DNA of 29,126 nt from JAUYQE01 sp035289745 (GTDB taxonomy: Archaea > Nanobdellota > Nanobdellia > Woesearchaeales > GW2011-AR9), in contig DATDWF010000086.1 of the NCBI GenBank assembly GCA_035289745.1, positions 1 through 29,126 of the forward strand, read 5' to 3'. Below are positions 1 through 7,703 of this stretch, one piece after another. The translations under genes and the position numbers were made by a program. Position 1 is the first letter of the stretch, and each line of letters starts with the position of its first letter. A model generated the notes under the pieces. The model saw only the letters and a program-made list of their open reading frames with translations, ran no database searches and had not been told where the DNA came from.

Positions 1-66
1 TCTTCCCTAAAAAATTAATTATTTTTTGTTTGTTGTCCATATTTGGATAATATTATCCGTATTTGA

Positions 67-74
67 TATATAAA
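67..74 (+). promoter_or_regulatory. TATA box of a possible short transcript
   Basis: The octamer TATATAAA is a good archaeal TATA box. It would start RNA near base 96. No open reading frame of useful length follows on the plus strand; the only near ATG gives six codons. A run of six T at 236-241 could end the transcript, giving an RNA of about 145 bases. I could not assign it to a known RNA family. Confidence 0.35.
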
Positions 75-206
75 CCTTGCGCCACTTTTATGAAAACAGA
101 GCAGAACTAACCAAGCGCCACCCGAATGAGGGGCAGTGTAAAAACATCTCGGCCATATCTCGACCTCTGTGAGGAACCGTAACAGCAATTATTTTATCGT
201 TATTAC

Positions 207-225
207 ACAAAAAAAGAAGAAAAGA
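207..225 (-). terminator. oligo-T terminator after the 184-aa gene
   Basis: Read on the minus strand this is a T-rich tract with a run of seven T (209-215), about 60 bases past the stop codon of the gene at 281-835. Archaeal RNA polymerase ends transcription at such tracts without needing a hairpin. Confidence 0.45.
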
Positions 226-280
226 ATTATGCTTGTTTTTTAAGTTTCAGGTAAGGCATTTTAGACTAGCTGCTTTGTTC

Positions 281-835
281 TCATCTAGCTTTTGTCTTTA
301 ACAAATAATCATGCACTTCCTGTTGTTCTCTCTGTTCGTGTGCGACAGCACCATAACTCCATACAGTGGTTTGCTTGAATAATTTTTTCGCTTCATCAAT
401 CGCCTTAATTAACGATTCCACCGCCCCTGCAGAGCTTCTTTCAAGTTTTTCAACAAGAGCAGTAATTTGGTTCACATAATTATCCAGCTCTCTAGCGAGT
501 TTCAGAGGCTCAGCTTTAAACGCTTCCGATTCCTGTCTTTTTTGTAGGCGGACTGGCAGGCTTTCCGAGATTAAAGAAAGATAAGCGCCAATCTTTTTCA
601 CTAACGGTTTCAGCTTCTTACTTCTCTTTTTCAGCTCTTTATACTCTTTGAACAAATCCTCTGTACTTATGTCTCGGGGCAACGTTCGCCCATCAGCAGA
701 TTCGGGAAACTTTAGCCTATAAGCAGACTGAGACAACTGGGAAAGAATGTCTGTTGCACGATCCCCATAGCGCTCAATTTTCTTTGCATACCTGCCCAGC
801 TTCTTTTCCGTCGAAGATACTTTATCTTTCGCCAT
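281..835 (-). CDS. hypothetical helical (coiled-coil-like) protein
   Basis: I do not recognise this 184-residue protein. It is rich in Lys, Glu, Leu and Arg, has no membrane segment or signal peptide, and reads as long amphipathic helices, mainly residues 1-35, 58-95 and 105-155. It has no cysteines and no recognisable catalytic motif. It starts with ATG; a TATA-like element at 873-882 would give a leader of roughly 17 bases. It stands alone, with an A/T-rich region on one side and the divergent dUTPase gene on the other. A structural or nucleic-acid-associated role is possible but not shown. Confidence 0.7.
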   Translation of the reverse strand: MAKDKVSSTEKKLGRYAKKIERYGDRATDILSQLSQSAYRLKFPESADGRTLPRDISTEDLFKEYKELKKRSKKLKPLVKKIGAYLSLISESLPVRLQKRQESEAFKAEPLKLARELDNYVNQITALVEKLERSSAGAVESLIKAIDEAKKLFKQTTVWSYGAVAHEQREQQEVHDYLLKTKAR

Positions 836-872
836 TACAATAGTAACCTTTCAGAAAAAAAGAGATTTCTAC

Positions 873-882
873 TATTTTTAAA
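873..882 (-). promoter_or_regulatory. TATA-like element for the 184-aa gene
   Basis: On the minus strand the sequence reads TTTAAAAATA. It is about 40 bases before the ATG at 835, so transcription would begin near 852 with a short leader. Confidence 0.4.
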
Positions 883-907
883 CAAACCCATACCAAAATA
901 TAGAGTT

Positions 908-924
908 AGAGAGAGAGAGAGAGA
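908..924. repeat. GA dinucleotide microsatellite
   Basis: Seventeen bases of uninterrupted alternating A and G, about 8.5 copies, lie in the 214-base gap between the divergent genes at 835 and 1050. Nothing else in the window has a similar dinucleotide run. The location is upstream of the dUTPase promoter. Confidence 0.85.
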
Positions 925-963
925 TTAGTGTATATAGTTCGCAGGCAATAGTTTAGGGAACAG

Positions 964-973
964 TTTAAAATAA
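964..973 (+). promoter_or_regulatory. TATA-like element for dUTPase
   Basis: TTTAAAATAA lies 77-86 bases before the ATG at 1050. It would give a start near 994 and a leader of about 55 bases. A second A/T-rich stretch near 987-997 is a weaker alternative. Confidence 0.35.
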
Positions 974-1049
974 TCGGAGTGATTGTACATTTAATGTTGA
1001 ACAACCTCCCACAATAATCATTAAAAACAAAGAGTATTCTCTCGTACCC

Positions 1050-1475
1050 ATGACGCTTAAAATAAAAAAACTGCATCCCGAAGCCGTCCTTCCAAAGTAT
1101 GGTCGCGAAGGAGATGCCGGCCTGGATTTGTCGGCAACGGAGAACGTGAGTATTCCACCCTCAGAAAGAAGAACCGTCGCAACGGGCATCGCCATAGCTA
1201 TCCCTTCCGGCTCCGTCGGCTTGATCTGGGACCGTTCCGGCTTGGCAGCCAAGCAGGGCATCAAGAGCATGGGGGGTGTTATCGATGCCAATTATCGGGG
1301 AGAGATAAAAGTCATCCTGCATAATCTCTCAAAGGAGCCGTTTACCGTCGAGAAAGGCATGCGCATTGCCCAGCTGCTCATCCAGCCCGTGCAGCAGAAA
1401 GAAATAGTCGAAGTGCAAGAGCTGGAAGAGACGGAACGGAACGAGCAGGGCTTCGGCAGCACCGGAACCCGTTAA
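1050..1475 (+). CDS. dut: dUTP diphosphatase (trimeric dUTPase)
   Basis: Cytosolic dUTPase hydrolyses dUTP to dUMP and pyrophosphate, keeping uracil out of DNA and feeding dTMP synthesis. All five motifs of the trimeric family are present in order in this 141-residue protein: AGLDLSA (23-29), GLIWDRSGLA (57-66), GGVIDANYRGE (75-85), GMRIAQLLIQP (103-113) and the C-terminal arm GFGSTG (134-139). Motif 2 has Asp where many bacterial enzymes have Pro. The conserved Asp and Tyr of motif 3, which place the uracil and the catalytic water, are intact. Length is normal for the family. The gene converges on AMP phosphorylase, and the two stop codons overlap. It is a housekeeping nucleotide-pool enzyme. 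Confidence 0.95.
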   Translation: MTLKIKKLHPEAVLPKYGREGDAGLDLSATENVSIPPSERRTVATGIAIAIPSGSVGLIWDRSGLAAKQGIKSMGGVIDANYRGEIKVILHNLSKEPFTVEKGMRIAQLLIQPVQQKEIVEVQELEETERNEQGFGSTGTR

Positions 1476-2950
1476 CGAACCACATACCCATTCTTTTTCT
1501 TCAGAAACTCCAACGCCTGATCCAGATTAAACTGGCTTTCGGCATATATTGTATATAACTCTTCGCCGCGCTGCACGCTTTCGCCAACTTTCTTGTTCAG
1601 CAATAATCCTGAGCCTTTGTCCTCCGGCGCTCCGGCAACCCGGGCCACTTTAGCGATGAACGCATTATCTATCCCGCTCACCTTCCCAGAACTCCTGCTG
1701 CGTAGGGTGTACATGTATTTTCCCAGCGTTGGCATTTCCCGCCTGCCTTGGGCATTGATGATCTCATGCATCTTCCGTAATGCTTTTCCGGATTCCAGCA
1801 GCTGCTGCGCTTTCTTCTTTCCCATGCCTTTTTTGTACGTGCCCGTCATTTCCAGCAGCAAGCCCGCCATCATCAACGATTTCTCGCGCAGATCGCGGGG
1901 GGCAGCAGGATCATTGTTGAGAATGGAAAGAACGTCCTGCGTTTCCAGCAACGGGCCAACGCCATAGCCGATGGGCTGCGAGCCGTCCGTAATGATGACC
2001 TTGACGTTCATATGCAGCTTCCTGCCGACAATCTCAAACATCTTTTTCAGATGCAGGGCTTCTTTTCGGGTAGCTGCTTTCGTGTTCTTCCCCATAGGGA
2101 TGTCGATCAAGACGTGCTTCGCACGGATGGAATACTTTTTGGCCATAACCGAAGCAAGCAGCTGCCCTTCCGCATCGATGGAGAGAGGGTGCTCTACCTC
2201 GATAATTTTGTCGTCTGCTGGCGCTAAAGCCATCGAGCCTCCGTGTACCATGCAGCCGCCGGTTCTGCTGACAATGCTTTTAATCTTCTTCTCAGATAAC
2301 TCAACGGTAGCCAGACATTCCATGGTGTCAGCAGTCCCTGCCGGTGAAGTGATAGCCCGCGAACTCGTCTTGGGCATCGTAAATCCGGCAGCTGCAATGA
2401 TCGGCACCACGACCATTGTCGTGCGGTTTCCCGGAACTCCGCCGATGGAATGCTTATCTAAAGTTATGCCGGGGAACTGCAGCTGCTTCCCCGTCTCTAC
2501 CATAGCTTTGGTCAAGTGCACGATTTCGTCTATGGACATGCCTCGCGTGAAACTGGCCGCTACAAAATAGGTCTTTTCGATATCGCTCAGGCGGTCGTGC
2601 GTAATATCATCAGTAATATGCAGCAGCTCCGTATACGTTAACGGCTGCCCGTACAGCTTCTTGCGGATATGGGCAACGGATTCTGGCTTGCCCGTCAGCT
2701 TAATGGTAACCTCATGCCCCTGCTTGACCCCTAAAGCATCCAACACTTCCTCGAAGAGGCCTATTTTCCCTTCGGGGACTGCTTTTCTGCTCTCAGAAAT
2801 ATCCAGAATACAGACGACGTCTTTCTTTCTATCCTGAACCAGCAAGCGGTCTGCAGAATGCAAATCCAGTTTCTTGGCATCTTTCTGGTTGAGAATCGCC
2901 ACCATCGGCCCGCCAGTAGCAATATCCATATCTTTGACAATGAATTTCAC
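1472..2950 (-). CDS. deoA: AMP phosphorylase (archaeal DeoA family)
   Basis: This 492-residue protein matches archaeal AMP phosphorylase, which splits AMP (also CMP and UMP) with phosphate into base and ribose-1,5-bisphosphate. In archaea the product passes through ribose-1,5-bisphosphate isomerase to type III RuBisCO; neither partner is in this window. The phosphorylase core begins near residue 100 after an N-terminal extension typical of the archaeal group. The motif DKHSIGGVPGNRT (165-177) and the stretch from KTSS to TADTME (194-211) are the best landmarks. The start is GTG, chosen because the minus strand reads AGAGGTG just upstream, complementary to the 16S rRNA 3' end, with a TATA box at 2995-3003. 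Its stop overlaps that of dut. Confidence 0.93.
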   Translation of the reverse strand: MKFIVKDMDIATGGPMVAILNQKDAKKLDLHSADRLLVQDRKKDVVCILDISESRKAVPEGKIGLFEEVLDALGVKQGHEVTIKLTGKPESVAHIRKKLYGQPLTYTELLHITDDITHDRLSDIEKTYFVAASFTRGMSIDEIVHLTKAMVETGKQLQFPGITLDKHSIGGVPGNRTTMVVVPIIAAAGFTMPKTSSRAITSPAGTADTMECLATVELSEKKIKSIVSRTGGCMVHGGSMALAPADDKIIEVEHPLSIDAEGQLLASVMAKKYSIRAKHVLIDIPMGKNTKAATRKEALHLKKMFEIVGRKLHMNVKVIITDGSQPIGYGVGPLLETQDVLSILNNDPAAPRDLREKSLMMAGLLLEMTGTYKKGMGKKKAQQLLESGKALRKMHEIINAQGRREMPTLGKYMYTLRSRSSGKVSGIDNAFIAKVARVAGAPEDKGSGLLLNKKVGESVQRGEELYTIYAESQFNLDQALEFLKKKNGYVVR

Positions 2951-2994
2951 AAAAGCACCTCTTTACGGAATGATTAACAGAAAGAGTTTCCGGG

Positions 2995-3003
2995 TTTATA
3001 TAG
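2995..3003 (-). promoter_or_regulatory. TATA box for AMP phosphorylase
   Basis: Minus-strand CTATATAAA is followed about 25 bases later by a predicted start near 2973. That leaves a leader of about 22 bases containing the Shine-Dalgarno AGAGGTG before the GTG at 2950. Confidence 0.6.
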
Positions 3004-3039
3004 GTTTTTGTGAGGAGCAGTTACATTTTCTCAGAACAA

Positions 3040-3047
3040 TTATAAAC
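3040..3047 (+). promoter_or_regulatory. TATA box, leaderless start at 3069
   Basis: TTATAAAC is centred about 26 bases before the ATG at 3069. This spacing would put transcription start on the ATG itself and decides the start codon of the following gene. Confidence 0.6.
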
Positions 3048-3068
3048 TCCAATTCCATCCAACTGCTC

Positions 3069-3653
3069 ATGGCTCGTATCATCGTCTTTCGAGACTATGA
3101 AACCGCGGAGAAAGAGCTGGAAAGCACTCTTGAAAGAAATCGCGAGGGTATCGGAGCGTTGGAAAGCATTTCGCTTGCCGAACAAGAAGAAGCAGTCTTT
3201 GACAATCCCCCTGCTGAGCTGGGGAAGGAGCTCACGCTCTGCATCGAGCTGTATCGATTTGTTGATGCGTATACGCTCGACGGAGGGATTCTCCGCCTCG
3301 CGGAAACTCTCGACATTAAGCCATATCCTTCGCTGGAAGAGCTGGCTCACGGCACGCGGGAATTACTGCACCATCATTTCTTCCCAGAATGGCAACAGGC
3401 AGGGGCAATCATCATCCAGCCTTTCTTCTATACGCTCGAGCAGTACGAAAGCCCCTCCAAAGACATGAATGAAGCAGAAAGAGAGGAACTTCGCGAAAAA
3501 GCCAAGCTCTTTCCTCCGAACCTAGCTCGGGAGCTGCTTCCTTTTCTCGAAGAGCTTTTTGAACAAAAGCCCGTTGTCCGGGGATTAACTGCGGAAGAGC
3601 GGAAAGAGTTCATACGCGTCTATGATACGCTGCAGCAACAAGAAAGTAACTGA
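3069..3653 (+). CDS. hypothetical acidic protein
   Basis: This protein of 194 residues is not one I recognise. The reading frame is open upstream to 2874, but that part overlaps AMP phosphorylase. The TATA box at 3040-3047 fits a leaderless message from the ATG at 3069, so I place the start there. The product is soluble, acidic and mostly helical, with many Glu and Leu and a HHHFF cluster near residue 100. There is no signal peptide, membrane segment, cysteine pair or known catalytic motif. It is convergent with the GlmU-like gene. No function can be assigned. Confidence 0.65.
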   Translation: MARIIVFRDYETAEKELESTLERNREGIGALESISLAEQEEAVFDNPPAELGKELTLCIELYRFVDAYTLDGGILRLAETLDIKPYPSLEELAHGTRELLHHHFFPEWQQAGAIIIQPFFYTLEQYESPSKDMNEAEREELREKAKLFPPNLARELLPFLEELFEQKPVVRGLTAEERKEFIRVYDTLQQQESN

Positions 3654-3689
3654 GGGAAGAGATATTCTTTTACTATCCTGACTGGTCGT

Positions 3690-4418
3690 TTATCCTTGCA
3701 CACCAATGCTCTGAGCCTCTTCCAATTCTTCCAGCGAATTCACCCCTTGGATCTCGTGGGGATCATCGACGATGACCGTGCCCACATGCTTTCCTTCCTG
3801 AACAGCAATTTCCACAATATCCGTCAGATAATATTCCCCCTGCTGGTTCTTCGGAACAAGCTGCTGCAACGCCGTCCGCAAAAAGCTGCTCTGCACCTGC
3901 ATTATCCCCGAATTTATCTCTTTTATCTGCAATTCTTCGGGACTGGCATCTTTCACTTCACGTATAGCCAAGATATTTCTTTCTTTATCTTTCAGAATCC
4001 GGCCGTACCACTTCGGATCATCTAAGACAGCCGTTAAAAGTGTCAGGGTATTTTTCGCCGTTTCATGCACGACGCGCAGATGCTGCAAGGTTGCCAAAGA
4101 GAGGCAGGGAACATCGCCATAGAGAATAAGAACGTCATCCTCTTCTTTTTCCAAAAGTGGCAAAGCCATCAACACGGCATGGCCGGTGCCCAGCTGCTCC
4201 CGCTGCCAGGCAAATTGCACGCCCGGAACGTGCTGCAGCGCTTCCCGAACGGCTTCGCCCTGATAGCCCAGCACCACGATCAGCTGCCCTACGCCCAACA
4301 TTTTCGCTTTCTCGACGACATGAACGACTAAAGGTTTATGGCCGATGCAATGCAGCAGCTTTGTTTTTTCTGACAAAAATCTGATGCCTTTTCCCGCGGC
4401 GAGGATGATGGCCTTCAT
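3690..4418 (-). CDS. GlmU-type UDP-GlcNAc pyrophosphorylase (uridylyltransferase domain only)
   Basis: The 242 residues align along their whole length with the N-terminal pyrophosphorylase domain of GlmU, which joins UTP and an N-acetylhexosamine-1-phosphate to make the UDP-sugar. Visible motifs are AAGKGIRF (7-14), QLGTGHA (75-81), YGDVP (100-104, metal-binding Asp), EINSG (167-171), NQQGEYYLTD (191-200) and GVNS (225-228, second metal ligand). Bacterial GlmU is about 450 residues; the left-handed beta-helix acetyltransferase half is absent here. The exact sugar is inferred. The start overlaps the stop of the upstream HAD gene by four bases (ATGA), so the two are translationally coupled in an operon with the YvcK-like gene. 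Confidence 0.85.
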   Translation of the reverse strand: MKAIILAAGKGIRFLSEKTKLLHCIGHKPLVVHVVEKAKMLGVGQLIVVLGYQGEAVREALQHVPGVQFAWQREQLGTGHAVLMALPLLEKEEDDVLILYGDVPCLSLATLQHLRVVHETAKNTLTLLTAVLDDPKWYGRILKDKERNILAIREVKDASPEELQIKEINSGIMQVQSSFLRTALQQLVPKNQQGEYYLTDIVEIAVQEGKHVGTVIVDDPHEIQGVNSLEELEEAQSIGVQG

Positions 4419-4930
4419 GGCCGTCCCTCCGATGAAAAAATGGTGTGCAACTCGGTAAAGCAGCTGATTTCAGCATCCGGAACTTCCAGGCCATTCTGCG
4501 GCTTTCGTTCACGATGCTTGCCATGGCGCAGCCGGATAGTTTTCAGGCCCAGCTCATTGCCAAAGCGGATTTCCGCATCCAGGCGATCGCCAACCACCCA
4601 GCATTTCTGGGGATGATACTTTGCGAGCACTTGCCGGAAACGGGACTTTTTTTCTTCGACGGTCTGGCAGATAATAATGTCGTCGAAAAAACGCCTCACT
4701 CCCAGAATAGTGATCTTCTGCTGCTGCAATCCCGGCACCGTTTCCTTTGTCACCAGCGCTTTCTTTCCAGGAAAAGAAGCCAGAAATGAAAGAACGCCGG
4801 GAAACGGAACCACCTGCTGCACATCCTCCTGCTCATGGCCGGCACGCATCTGGGACGAGCAGTCGAACAGCGTATCATCGAGATCAAAAATAATTAATTG
4901 GTTTGCACGGAGAAACTTTTTAGCTGGCAT
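4415..4930 (-). CDS. HAD-superfamily hydrolase
   Basis: A 171-residue haloacid dehalogenase-type phosphohydrolase. Motif I is FDLDDT (15-20) with the nucleophile Asp16 and acid/base Asp18. Motif II is Thr61 in LVTKE. Motif III is probably Lys94 or Lys95, and motif IV is GDRLDAEI (114-121). There is a short helical cap after motif I. I prefer the ATG at 4930; a TTG at 4936 is possible and adds two residues. Either way the start overlaps the end of the YvcK-like gene, and the end overlaps the start of the GlmU-like gene, so it sits inside a tight three-gene operon. The substrate may be a sugar phosphate or nucleotide, inferred only from context. Confidence 0.82.
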   Translation of the reverse strand: MPAKKFLRANQLIIFDLDDTLFDCSSQMRAGHEQEDVQQVVPFPGVLSFLASFPGKKALVTKETVPGLQQQKITILGVRRFFDDIIICQTVEEKKSRFRQVLAKYHPQKCWVVGDRLDAEIRFGNELGLKTIRLRHGKHRERKPQNGLEVPDAEISCFTELHTIFSSEGRP

Positions 4931-5888
4931 GGACAATCCCCATAATTACATCCGCCAGTTTCTGCGGATCGTGGCGAATCAGGTTCCGCTTGAGAATATC
5001 GCCTTTTTGCAATTCTTTCAGCCCATTGTGAAGCAAGGGCGCAGGAATAACCCGAGCATCCCGTTCCAGATCATTTGTCACCAGCTCGCCTTCTTCGGCA
5101 TAGCGCTCAATGAGCTCCTTCGGCGGAAGGCTGTTATTCACGATGATATTATCAAAGATATCTTTGCCGGTGAATTTCACAATTTCACGTAAGTGATCGC
5201 TAACTTTGAATCCCGTCGTTTGCCCGCGGCGGTTCATTAAGTTGAGCACAAACACTTTTTTTGCCTGGGTTTCCCGCAAGGCTTTGCTTACCCCTTCAAC
5301 GAGCAGGCTGGGAATCAAAGAAGTATGCAAGCCGCCCGGGCCAAAGATGACGACGTCCGCGTTCATGATCTCATCAATCGCTCGCTTATTGACAACCGGC
5401 TGCGGCTCCAGAAAAATGCTGCTATAGCCTTTCTCAATCTCTTCCGATTTGTAAATCTGCCCTTCGCCTTCCAGCACCTTGCCATTCTTAAGGATCATCT
5501 TCAGCCGGACTTCATGCGTGGTGATGGGAATGACTTTTCCTTTGATGGAGAGAATCCTCCCGGCTTCTTCAACAGCTTTTTCAAAACTGCCCGTGACTTT
5601 TTCTAGCGCTGAGAGCAGCAGGTTGCCAAAGCTATGCCCGCCTAGGCCGCCGGTTTCAAAGCGGTAATTCATCAGGCTGCGCATCAGGCGGCTGGAATCG
5701 GAAAGAGCAACTAAACATTGCCGCACGTCGCCGGGCGGCAAAACGCCCAGCTCATCGCGAAGAATTCCGGTGCTGCCCCCATCATCGGCCATGGATACGA
5801 TAGCGCTTAAATCGACCGGATGATGCTTCAAGCCGCTCAGCACCACGAAATTGCCCGTTCCACCACCGATAACCACGACTTTTTTCAT
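4920..5888 (-). CDS. YvcK/CofD-like protein (UPF0052, gluconeogenesis factor family)
   Basis: The 322-residue protein has the landmarks of the YvcK branch of the CofD-like family: GGGTGNF (8-14), then ADDGGSTG (34-41), LGVLPPGDVRQCLVAL (47-62) and HSFGNL (85-90). Bacillus YvcK binds UDP-sugars and is needed for growth on gluconeogenic substrates and normal cell-wall building. CofD itself transfers lactyl phosphate in F420 synthesis. YvcK-like is the better fit because of the length and the ADDGGSTG/PPGDVRQ signature. Being first in an operon with a HAD phosphatase and a UDP-sugar pyrophosphorylase supports a role linked to UDP-sugars, which is inference. This family is commoner in bacteria, so transfer is possible. 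Confidence 0.85.
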   Translation of the reverse strand: MKKVVVIGGGTGNFVVLSGLKHHPVDLSAIVSMADDGGSTGILRDELGVLPPGDVRQCLVALSDSSRLMRSLMNYRFETGGLGGHSFGNLLLSALEKVTGSFEKAVEEAGRILSIKGKVIPITTHEVRLKMILKNGKVLEGEGQIYKSEEIEKGYSSIFLEPQPVVNKRAIDEIMNADVVIFGPGGLHTSLIPSLLVEGVSKALRETQAKKVFVLNLMNRRGQTTGFKVSDHLREIVKFTGKDIFDNIIVNNSLPPKELIERYAEEGELVTNDLERDARVIPAPLLHNGLKELQKGDILKRNLIRHDPQKLADVIMGIVHAS

Positions 5889-5915
5889 GCGATAGAGAAA
5901 AGGAGAAAGAGCTCG

Positions 5916-5924
5916 CTTTTAAGG
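5916..5924 (-). promoter_or_regulatory. TATA-like element for the yvcK-HAD-glmU operon
   Basis: Minus-strand CTTAAAAG lies about 32 bases before the ATG at 5888. It would give a leader of only a few bases for the three-gene operon. Confidence 0.45.
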
Positions 5925-5956
5925 GTTGTGAAAAGGGAAGAGAAAGAAACTGGTAA

Positions 5957-6907
5957 TCAGTCGTCGTATTCGAGCATGCCGAAACGTTCAGTTCCGTCTC
6001 CATCCGCATCCCCAGAAGAAGCCAGAGCTCTTTGTTTTCGTTCAAACGCTTTGACTACCTCTTGTGCTTGCCGGGCATCGGTTAGCCTTTCCGCCACAGA
6101 CGCGGAAGAGGAAAGAAGCTCTTGGACCGCCAGCTCCAGGCGTTGATCGGGATGACTGGTAAGATAGTCTTCGACAACATCAGGATGATCTTGCAAGTAC
6201 TTTCTAATGAGTTGAGGAGACAGGGTTTCTTCAGGCGGCGTGGGAGATGTTTTTCTTTTCAGGTTTGCTTTACCAGATTTTTTCGCGCCGACGGGATTAC
6301 ACCCGCGAGAAACCCTGAGGTAGTTGCCGCTATCGAACCCGTAGTTGAAGTAGCTAAGACCCACAGGCCGGATAAGCCCGTCAGGAGGAAGATAAAGCTG
6401 TGGTTTGCCACTATCCCGTATTTCCGGCGGCAGCTGCCGAAAAGGCCGGCCATACATCGCGGCAACTAATTCAGGGCTGAAGCGAACGAGATCAATAGGG
6501 GTGCTGGAGGGAATACTGGCAGCAAGCGGAAAGTTTCTTTTCTCACTGCACGTAAAATTCTTCGGGGTATACCGAGAGCCGTCCCACACCAAGCCTTGCG
6601 GATCGAAATAGACTATCAGCGTATTGCCTTTTCTCTTTATAGCAGCGCTGAGCCATTCGCCAAAACTGCTCGACATATCATTAGCAACCGCTCTTTGCTG
6701 TCCCGTTAGCTTTCCTTCCAGATTTGCAATCTGCAAGCTGAACGCTTCTGCAGGGCGGGGATGGCGCTCATAGCCAGCGTTTCGCAAGCGCTCTAAGCTG
6801 TTGTCATAAGTGAGCAAATCTTTTCCCGAGTATTCAGGTTCCGGATGCGCAAGAGGCTCGAAGCAAATGTCTTCGAAACGTACTGAATCTCTTTCCATAT
6901 CTGCCAT
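5957..6907 (-). CDS. hypothetical protein of 316 residues
   Basis: I do not recognise this protein. It is soluble with no signal peptide. The first two thirds look like a globular domain with aromatic-rich strands (for example IVYFDPQGLVWDG and LSYFNYGFDSGNYLRVS). A short Lys/Pro/Thr-rich linker near residues 215-230 leads to a helical acidic C-terminal region. The longer frame begins with a TTG at 6922, but that TTG overlaps a strong Shine-Dalgarno (minus-strand GAGGGGGAG, 6912-6920) for the ATG at 6907, so I use the ATG. It starts 48 bases after the rpsB stop and is probably cotranscribed with it. Confidence 0.7.
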   Translation of the reverse strand: MADMERDSVRFEDICFEPLAHPEPEYSGKDLLTYDNSLERLRNAGYERHPRPAEAFSLQIANLEGKLTGQQRAVANDMSSSFGEWLSAAIKRKGNTLIVYFDPQGLVWDGSRYTPKNFTCSEKRNFPLAASIPSSTPIDLVRFSPELVAAMYGRPFRQLPPEIRDSGKPQLYLPPDGLIRPVGLSYFNYGFDSGNYLRVSRGCNPVGAKKSGKANLKRKTSPTPPEETLSPQLIRKYLQDHPDVVEDYLTSHPDQRLELAVQELLSSSASVAERLTDARQAQEVVKAFERKQRALASSGDADGDGTERFGMLEYDD

Positions 6908-6955
6908 TACTCTCCCCCTCAACGAGGCAAACTTCCCCTCAAAAACCAGAACTCT

Positions 6956-7558
6956 TCACTCCTCCGTAAAGTCCTCAATCTTCTCTTTCATCTCTTCGCC
7001 TGCGGGAAGCACTCCCCTCTTGCGCAGCAATTCCCGCGTCAGCAGATAGAACAGCAAGCCCACCGATTTCTTGCCTTTGTTATTGCAGGGAACAACCAAG
7101 TCCACGTTGTTGGATTGGTTGTTGGTGTCACAGAAGGCTACGATAGGAACGCCGATCTTCAGCGCATCATTGACGGCATTCTTGTCCGTCCAGGGATCGC
7201 AGACGACGACCACTTTTGGCTCCGTAAACGTTTCCAGATGCGGATTGGTCAAAATGCCGGGCGGATATCGGCCGATAATGGCGCGCATGCCCGTCAAGCG
7301 CTGCACCTGCCGCAAGGCTTTCCAGGCGTTTTCCCGGCGGCTGACAATGAAAATATCCTTCGGCTCGTAGTGCGCCAGAAAGTTCACGGCAATGCGAATG
7401 CGCTCGTCAATTTTCTTGAGATTCAGAACGCTCAGGCCATCAGGGCGGGTTTTATAGATAAAATCCGCCATGTACTTCGTCTTGAATTTGGTCCCAATAT
7501 GAATCCCACTTTTCAGGTACTCATTGGTATCAATCAATAAATTTTCCTGTTCGTTCAT
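6956..7558 (-). CDS. rpsB: small ribosomal subunit protein uS2
   Basis: The 200-residue protein matches archaeal uS2, a component of the 30S subunit body. Typical segments are LKSGIHIGTKFKT near the N-terminus, FIVSRRENAWKAL, GRYPPGILTNP, VVVCDPWTDKNA and the VPIVAFCDTNN region. It has no C-terminal extension, as is usual in archaea. The frame is open back to a GTG at 7624, but a Shine-Dalgarno (minus-strand AGAGGGA at 7564-7570) lies five bases before the ATG at 7558, and family alignment also favours that start. In many archaea rpsB lies next to rpoN, rpoK and enolase genes; none of these is here, so the local gene order is rearranged. Confidence 0.95.
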   Translation of the reverse strand: MNEQENLLIDTNEYLKSGIHIGTKFKTKYMADFIYKTRPDGLSVLNLKKIDERIRIAVNFLAHYEPKDIFIVSRRENAWKALRQVQRLTGMRAIIGRYPPGILTNPHLETFTEPKVVVVCDPWTDKNAVNDALKIGVPIVAFCDTNNQSNNVDLVVPCNNKGKKSVGLLFYLLTRELLRKRGVLPAGEEMKEKIEDFTEE

Positions 7559-7677
7559 AGTATTCCCTCTCGCACACAAACAAGAATTCATCTTGTCTGC
7601 GGTATTTTTCGCCTCACGCAGCACTGTCCGCTTCCAGAGAAACGAACGTCGGCTTTACCAGTCTATTTTAGCTCGTT

Positions 7678-7688
7678 CTTTATAAATA
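7678..7688 (-). promoter_or_regulatory. TATA box upstream of rpsB
   Basis: Minus-strand TATTTATAAAG would start transcription near 7657 and leave a leader of about 100 bases before rpsB, unusually long for this window. A weaker element, CTAAAATAG at 7663-7671, would shorten it to about 80. The long leader of a ribosomal protein gene could hold an autoregulatory site, but I see no clear structure. Confidence 0.45.
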
Positions 7689-7703
7689 TTTTGAAGAAAA
7701 ACA

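Noticed and set aside
88..156. A 22-codon minus-strand frame with an AGAGGT site six bases upstream
   Set aside because: It is very short, has no recognisable product, and a site of this quality is expected by chance; it competes with the plus-strand transcript idea and neither is proven.
908..924. GA repeat as a regulatory or phase-variable element
   Set aside because: It is well away from the TATA box and outside any reading frame, so there is no evidence of function.
1971..2570. 199-codon plus-strand frame opposite AMP phosphorylase
   Set aside because: Antisense to a clear, full-length conserved gene; no start signals and no recognisable protein.
4920..5888. CofD (F420 synthesis) for the YvcK-like gene
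   Set aside because: The ADDGGSTG and PPGDVRQ signature and the sugar-nucleotide neighbours fit the YvcK branch better, and no other F420 gene is present.
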